From Bacteroidia bacterium (GTDB lineage Bacteria > Bacteroidota > Bacteroidia > Flavobacteriales > Flavobacteriaceae): a DNA stretch of 15,042 nt. Location of the stretch: the NCBI GenBank assembly GCA_030429325.1, contig JAUICT010000011.1, positions 1 through 15,042 of the forward strand, written 5' to 3'. The stretch's first letter is position 1; every line of letters starts with the position of its first letter. Below are positions 12,245 through 15,042 of this stretch, piece by piece. The notes below the pieces were generated by a model. The model did no database searches, was not told where the DNA came from, and worked only from the letters and a program-made list of their open reading frames with translations. A program made the position numbers and the translations under genes.

Positions 12245-13555
12245 TTGGATCCCGAACCCCCTTGTTTGGTATTTTTCTTCACTGCCTTTAATGGTATTTT
12301 TACCATAAAAGTTATTGTGCTTTTTTTCCTGTTGGGCGGATCTGCCATGATTTCGGCTGCTGAGGTGGCTCTATTTGGCCTGTCCCAGACCGATGTAAAA
12401 GAAATGCAGGAAAAAGACAGTTCCAGAGGAAACATGATCGTGCAACTGTTGGATAGGCCCAAGAAGCTTTTGGCTACTATTTTGATTGCCAACAATGCCA
12501 TAAACATTGGTATCGTTTTACTGTTCAGTTCAATTGGGGAAACCATTTTTTACGGAATAGACGGTACCTTGCGATTCTTGTTGGAAGTGGTGGTGGCGAC
12601 CTTTCTTATCTTAATGTTCGGGGAAATCTTGCCAAAAATCTATGCCAATCGCAATAGGGTTCAGTTCTCATACTTTATGGCTGTGCCCTTAAAAATTTTA
12701 AGTGTCCTGTTTACTCCTTTAAGTGCCCCAATGCGATCAAGCACGCTATTTCTTGAGGAAAAATTGGGGAAGCAAAAATCCAACCTCAGTATTAACCATT
12801 TGTCGCAAGCATTGGAGTTGGCCTCAGAGGGGGATACCACCAAAGAGGAGCAGAAAATATTGGAAGGTATCGTAACTTTTGGTAACACGGATACCAAGCA
12901 GGTCATGCGTCCCCGAATCGATATTTTTGCCCTGAACGAGAAAATGAAGTTCCCTGAGGTTATCGAGGAAATCAAAAAGAACGGCTACTCAAGGGTGCCC
13001 GTTTTCTCAGAAAATATGGACAATGTGTTGGGCGTTCTTTATGTAAAGGATCTACTGCCTTACATAGATCGAAAAAGCTTTAATTGGATGTCGTTGATTC
13101 GAGAGCCTTATTTTGTGCCCGAGAATAAAAAACTGGATGACTTATTGTTGGAGTTCCAAGAAAAAAAGAACCATTTGGCGGTTGTGGTCGACGAATATGG
13201 AGGTACTTCCGGGATAGTTACCCTTGAAGATATTATTGAGGAAATAGTTGGGGACATTAGTGACGAGTTTGATGATGAAGACCTTATTTTTTCTAAACTG
13301 GATGAACGCAATTACGTATTTGATGGGAAAACCGCACTCAAGGATTTCTACCGTGTAACCAAGATTGGGGACGATGAGGAATTTGAAGCCAAAAAAGGGG
13401 AGTCGGAGACCATAGCTGGGTTTGTTCTGGAAATTTCAGGAGGTTTCCCCAAAAGAGGCGAGAAAATATTCTTCAAAGACTATCAGTTTATTGTTGAAAG
13501 TTTGGACAGAAAAAGATTGAAACGCATAAAAGTTACCCTGCCCCATGAAGCTTAG
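12245..13555 (+). CDS. gldE: Gliding motility-associated membrane protein GldE (CNNM/CorC-like)
   Basis: This 436-residue inner-membrane protein has the DUF21 (CNNM) membrane domain at about 1-190, with hydrophobic segments near 15-35, 75-100, 110-130 and 140-160 and the motif SAAEVALFGLSQTD (37-50). Two CBS repeats follow (about 205-340), beginning with VMRPRIDIFAL and ending with DEYGGTSGIVTLEDIIEEI. A CorC/HlyC C-terminal domain occupies about 350-430. Homologues transport or sense Mg2+; GldE of Flavobacterium johnsoniae supports gliding together with GldD. The start is TTG 12245, since MDPEP at the front agrees with what I remember of GldE and no ATG is in frame nearby. Its last 11 bases overlap gldD, which points to coupled translation. 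The overlap and order ssb-gldE-gldD make GldE more likely than a general hemolysin-C paralogue. Confidence 0.93.
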   Translation: MDPEPPCLVFFFTAFNGIFTIKVIVLFFLLGGSAMISAAEVALFGLSQTDVKEMQEKDSSRGNMIVQLLDRPKKLLATILIANNAINIGIVLLFSSIGETIFYGIDGTLRFLLEVVVATFLILMFGEILPKIYANRNRVQFSYFMAVPLKILSVLFTPLSAPMRSSTLFLEEKLGKQKSNLSINHLSQALELASEGDTTKEEQKILEGIVTFGNTDTKQVMRPRIDIFALNEKMKFPEVIEEIKKNGYSRVPVFSENMDNVLGVLYVKDLLPYIDRKSFNWMSLIREPYFVPENKKLDDLLLEFQEKKNHLAVVVDEYGGTSGIVTLEDIIEEIVGDISDEFDDEDLIFSKLDERNYVFDGKTALKDFYRVTKIGDDEEFEAKKGESETIAGFVLEISGGFPKRGEKIFFKDYQFIVESLDRKRLKRIKVTLPHEA

Positions 13556-14102
13556 CCATTTTATATTTTTTTGTGTTGGACTTGTATGTATGGGCTGTAG
13601 GGAAGATGTCTTGCCCAAACCCAAGGCCATGCTTCGGTTGGAGTATCCCCAGGCAAGTTATAAGCTGTCAGACTCTGATTGCATTTATACCTTTGACCAA
13701 AACACAATTTCCACCATAAAAGAGAATAAAGATTGTTCCTTGGTTTTGGATTATCCAATGATGAAGGGGTCTATCTATCTTACCTATAAACCAGTGGACG
13801 GAAACATTCGGGAGCTGCTCATAGACGCCCAAAAATTAACCTATGAGCATGTTGTCAAGGCAGATAACATTGCACCCAAAGAATATGTAAATGCCGAGGC
13901 AAAAGTTTATGGGATGTTCTATGAAGTAAGTGGGAATGCAGCATCCCAATCCCAGTTTTATGTGACCGATAGCACAAATCATTTTATAACAGGGTCATTG
14001 TACTTTTATGCCAAGCCCAATTACGATTCCATTTTGCCTGCGGCCATGTATCTACAGAACGACATCCGTAGAATCATGGAGAGCCTTAAGTGGAAGGAAT
14101 GA
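13545..14102 (+). CDS. gldD: Gliding motility lipoprotein GldD
   Basis: This 185-residue protein begins with a lipoprotein signal ending LVCMGC (Cys18). Immediately after come LPKPKAMLRLEYPQASY, the typical GldD front, and a globular domain ending SLYFYAKPNYDSILPAAMYLQNDIRRIMESL. GldD is needed for gliding and is tied to the type IX secretion apparatus in Flavobacterium johnsoniae; its biochemical role is not known. It overlaps the end of gldE by 11 bases, the expected partner order. The gene stops one base before the end of the convergent minus-strand lipoprotein gene, with no terminator between them. Confidence 0.95.
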   Translation: MKLSHFIFFCVGLVCMGCREDVLPKPKAMLRLEYPQASYKLSDSDCIYTFDQNTISTIKENKDCSLVLDYPMMKGSIYLTYKPVDGNIRELLIDAQKLTYEHVVKADNIAPKEYVNAEAKVYGMFYEVSGNAASQSQFYVTDSTNHFITGSLYFYAKPNYDSILPAAMYLQNDIRRIMESLKWKE

Positions 14103-14522
14103 TTATTCTTTGGATAAAAGCGCTTCGGCTCTTTCTATACTCCCGTTAATTTGCTCTTTCAGGGCGTTTACTTTTTCCTCCTCCTCGTTGAGCCATTGTT
14201 GTTTTTGCTCTGAAAGCTCCTTGCCATACAAGATTTCGTCGGAATCAAATCGGTCTCCAAAATTTTTCATCCAGTTCATCATGGCCCTATTGGCCTTTTG
14301 AAGGTCTTTCATGGCTTTTTCATATTCTTGGCCTACTTCAGTGGTGTCCACTTTTTCTTTAAGCTCGCCAACCAACTTGCCCAAGGTGCCCATTTTGGGC
14401 ATTACTTCATCATGAACTGCCATGACTTGGTCCATTTGGGTTGGTCCTTCGGGGGCTTTTTTCTCTTCTTTACAGGAAATGGTAAGGACAGCTAGTGATA
14501 TTATTAAAAGGAATGTTCTCAT
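14103..14522 (-). CDS. Small coiled-coil lipoprotein of unknown function
   Basis: This 139-residue protein starts with a lipoprotein signal (MRTFLLIISLAVLTISC, Cys17) followed by the charged linker KEEKKAPEGP. The rest (about 25-139) is strongly helical and rich in Glu, Lys and Gln, with AVHDEVMPKMGTLGKLVGEL, then MMNWMKNFGDRFDS, then a final acidic coiled coil ending IERAEALLSKE. Similar flavobacterial proteins are sometimes labelled viral A-type inclusion protein, a label that reflects coiled-coil similarity only. It is anchored in the envelope and sits tail to tail with gldD. TATTTTAG at 14548-14541 on the minus strand, one base off the -7 consensus, may be its promoter. Function unknown. 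Confidence 0.85.
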   Translation of the reverse strand: MRTFLLIISLAVLTISCKEEKKAPEGPTQMDQVMAVHDEVMPKMGTLGKLVGELKEKVDTTEVGQEYEKAMKDLQKANRAMMNWMKNFGDRFDSDEILYGKELSEQKQQWLNEEEEKVNALKEQINGSIERAEALLSKE

Positions 14523-14551
14523 AGTAGAATATTTTGCATGCTAAAATAACC

Positions 14552-14580
14552 AAAAAAGGAGCTATTAAAGCTCCTTTTTT
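14552..14580 (-). terminator. Terminator of the C-terminal-piece gene
   Basis: AAAAAAGGAGCT and AGCTCCTTTTTT form a perfect 12-bp stem around ATTAA, with T runs on either strand. On the minus strand it lies 19 bases after the stop codon of the gene at the window end and before the lipoprotein gene. Confidence 0.85.
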
Positions 14581-14598
14581 TATCTGTTTGTGATAGAA

Positions 14599-15042
14599 TT
14601 ATTTAAAATCTGAAGCTTCTACACCTTCATTTACCTTGATTTCCTTCACTGTAAATTCAATGTTCTGAGGACCCATTTCTTGGGTCAATTTAAATGGAAA
14701 CTTGATTCCCGATACTTCCTGATAGTTGTCATACCCCAATGTGTTCTGCATTTCTTGACCTTGTACTTCCTCTACGGTCACCTCTTGAATCTTAAGGCCG
14801 GACACCACATCATAAAAGGCTGTTTTTTTGTTGGTCACCTTTAATTTGTAGGCTTTTTTGTCACCTATGGCTTCAATGCCTTCCAAGGTGATGTTACCTG
14901 CAGCCAGATAATTCAGCTCTGGAAATGCGGCAGATTCTTCCTTTATTTTTTCAATTTCTTCTGAGGAAAGGTCTTTTCGCTGGCCTTGGGCCACCATGTA
15001 GCCCTTATCACCATCCAAAACTTGTTTCTGCATGGAATTGCC
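14599..15042 (-). CDS. C-terminal piece of a LolA-like/M16 peptidase-associated protein (start outside window)
   Basis: The frame is open through base 15042, reading GNSMQKQVLDGDKGY on entry, so the listed 147 residues are only the C-terminus. The piece has DGDKGYMVAQGQRKDLS, then KKAYKLKVTNKKTAFYDVVSGLKIQEV and QEVSGIKFPFKLTQEMGPQNIEFTVKEIKVN, ending ASDFK. Repeated beta strands, the phrase on a substance shown in a table of converted values (YDVVSGLK) and GIKFPF are typical of the LolA-like outer-membrane lipoprotein-sorting fold. In flavobacteria I recall this domain at the C-terminus of large M16 (insulinase-type) zinc peptidases and also as separate proteins. Which one applies needs sequence beyond the window. 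A strong terminator follows. Confidence 0.6.
   Translation of the reverse strand, partial: GNSMQKQVLDGDKGYMVAQGQRKDLSSEEIEKIKEESAAFPELNYLAAGNITLEGIEAIGDKKAYKLKVTNKKTAFYDVVSGLKIQEVTVEEVQGQEMQNTLGYDNYQEVSGIKFPFKLTQEMGPQNIEFTVKEIKVNEGVEASDFK

Overview
The window looks like an ordinary chromosomal stretch from a marine member of Bacteroidota, family Flavobacteriaceae (a Muricauda- or Robiginitalea-like relative is a guess). The support is: gldE and gldD of the gliding-motility/type IX secretion set; promoter -7 boxes of the form TAnnTTTG; almost no Shine-Dalgarno sequences; several non-ATG starts; lipoproteins with flavobacterial signal peptides; and an HU gene next to a tiny Lys/Arg-rich gene. 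I see no rRNA, tRNA, insertion sequence, prophage or CRISPR array.

Layout. Bases 1-852 (minus) hold the N-terminal part of a membrane glycosyltransferase of the ArnT/PMT type, cut by the window edge. Bases 933-4578 (plus) are a partial biotin locus: bioA, a beta-ketoacyl synthase gene and bioB. bioF, bioD and bioC are not here. A cupin/JmjC-like dioxygenase gene (4637-5515) follows and overlaps recX tail to tail. recX is the second gene of a minus-strand pair behind a large glycosidase-like lipoprotein (5997-8375). Next on the minus strand come an RNase G gene (8464-10014), a 29-residue very basic protein (10169-10258) and an HU gene (10287-10577). mutY starts divergently at 10701 and leads the plus-strand series mutY-ssb-gldE-gldD (to 14102). 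A minus-strand coiled-coil lipoprotein and the C-terminal piece of another minus-strand protein close the window.

How the genes work together. BioA and BioB are the antepenultimate and last enzymes of biotin synthesis. The synthase gene between them, 9 bases after bioA, may help build the pimeloyl precursor (inference). RNase G, the 29-residue protein and HU are housekeeping RNA/DNA functions. MutY and SSB serve DNA repair and replication, and GldE/GldD act at the cell envelope in gliding and type IX secretion.

Most worth a second look: a dispersed-type palindromic repeat that is translated in frame inside the synthase gene; three active-site replacements in BioA at positions tied to its amino donor and substrate; the 29-residue basic protein, which is easy to miss; two hairpins in the rng leader; and an RNase G without the zinc-link cysteines. 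I found no clear sign of a wholly new multi-gene system.
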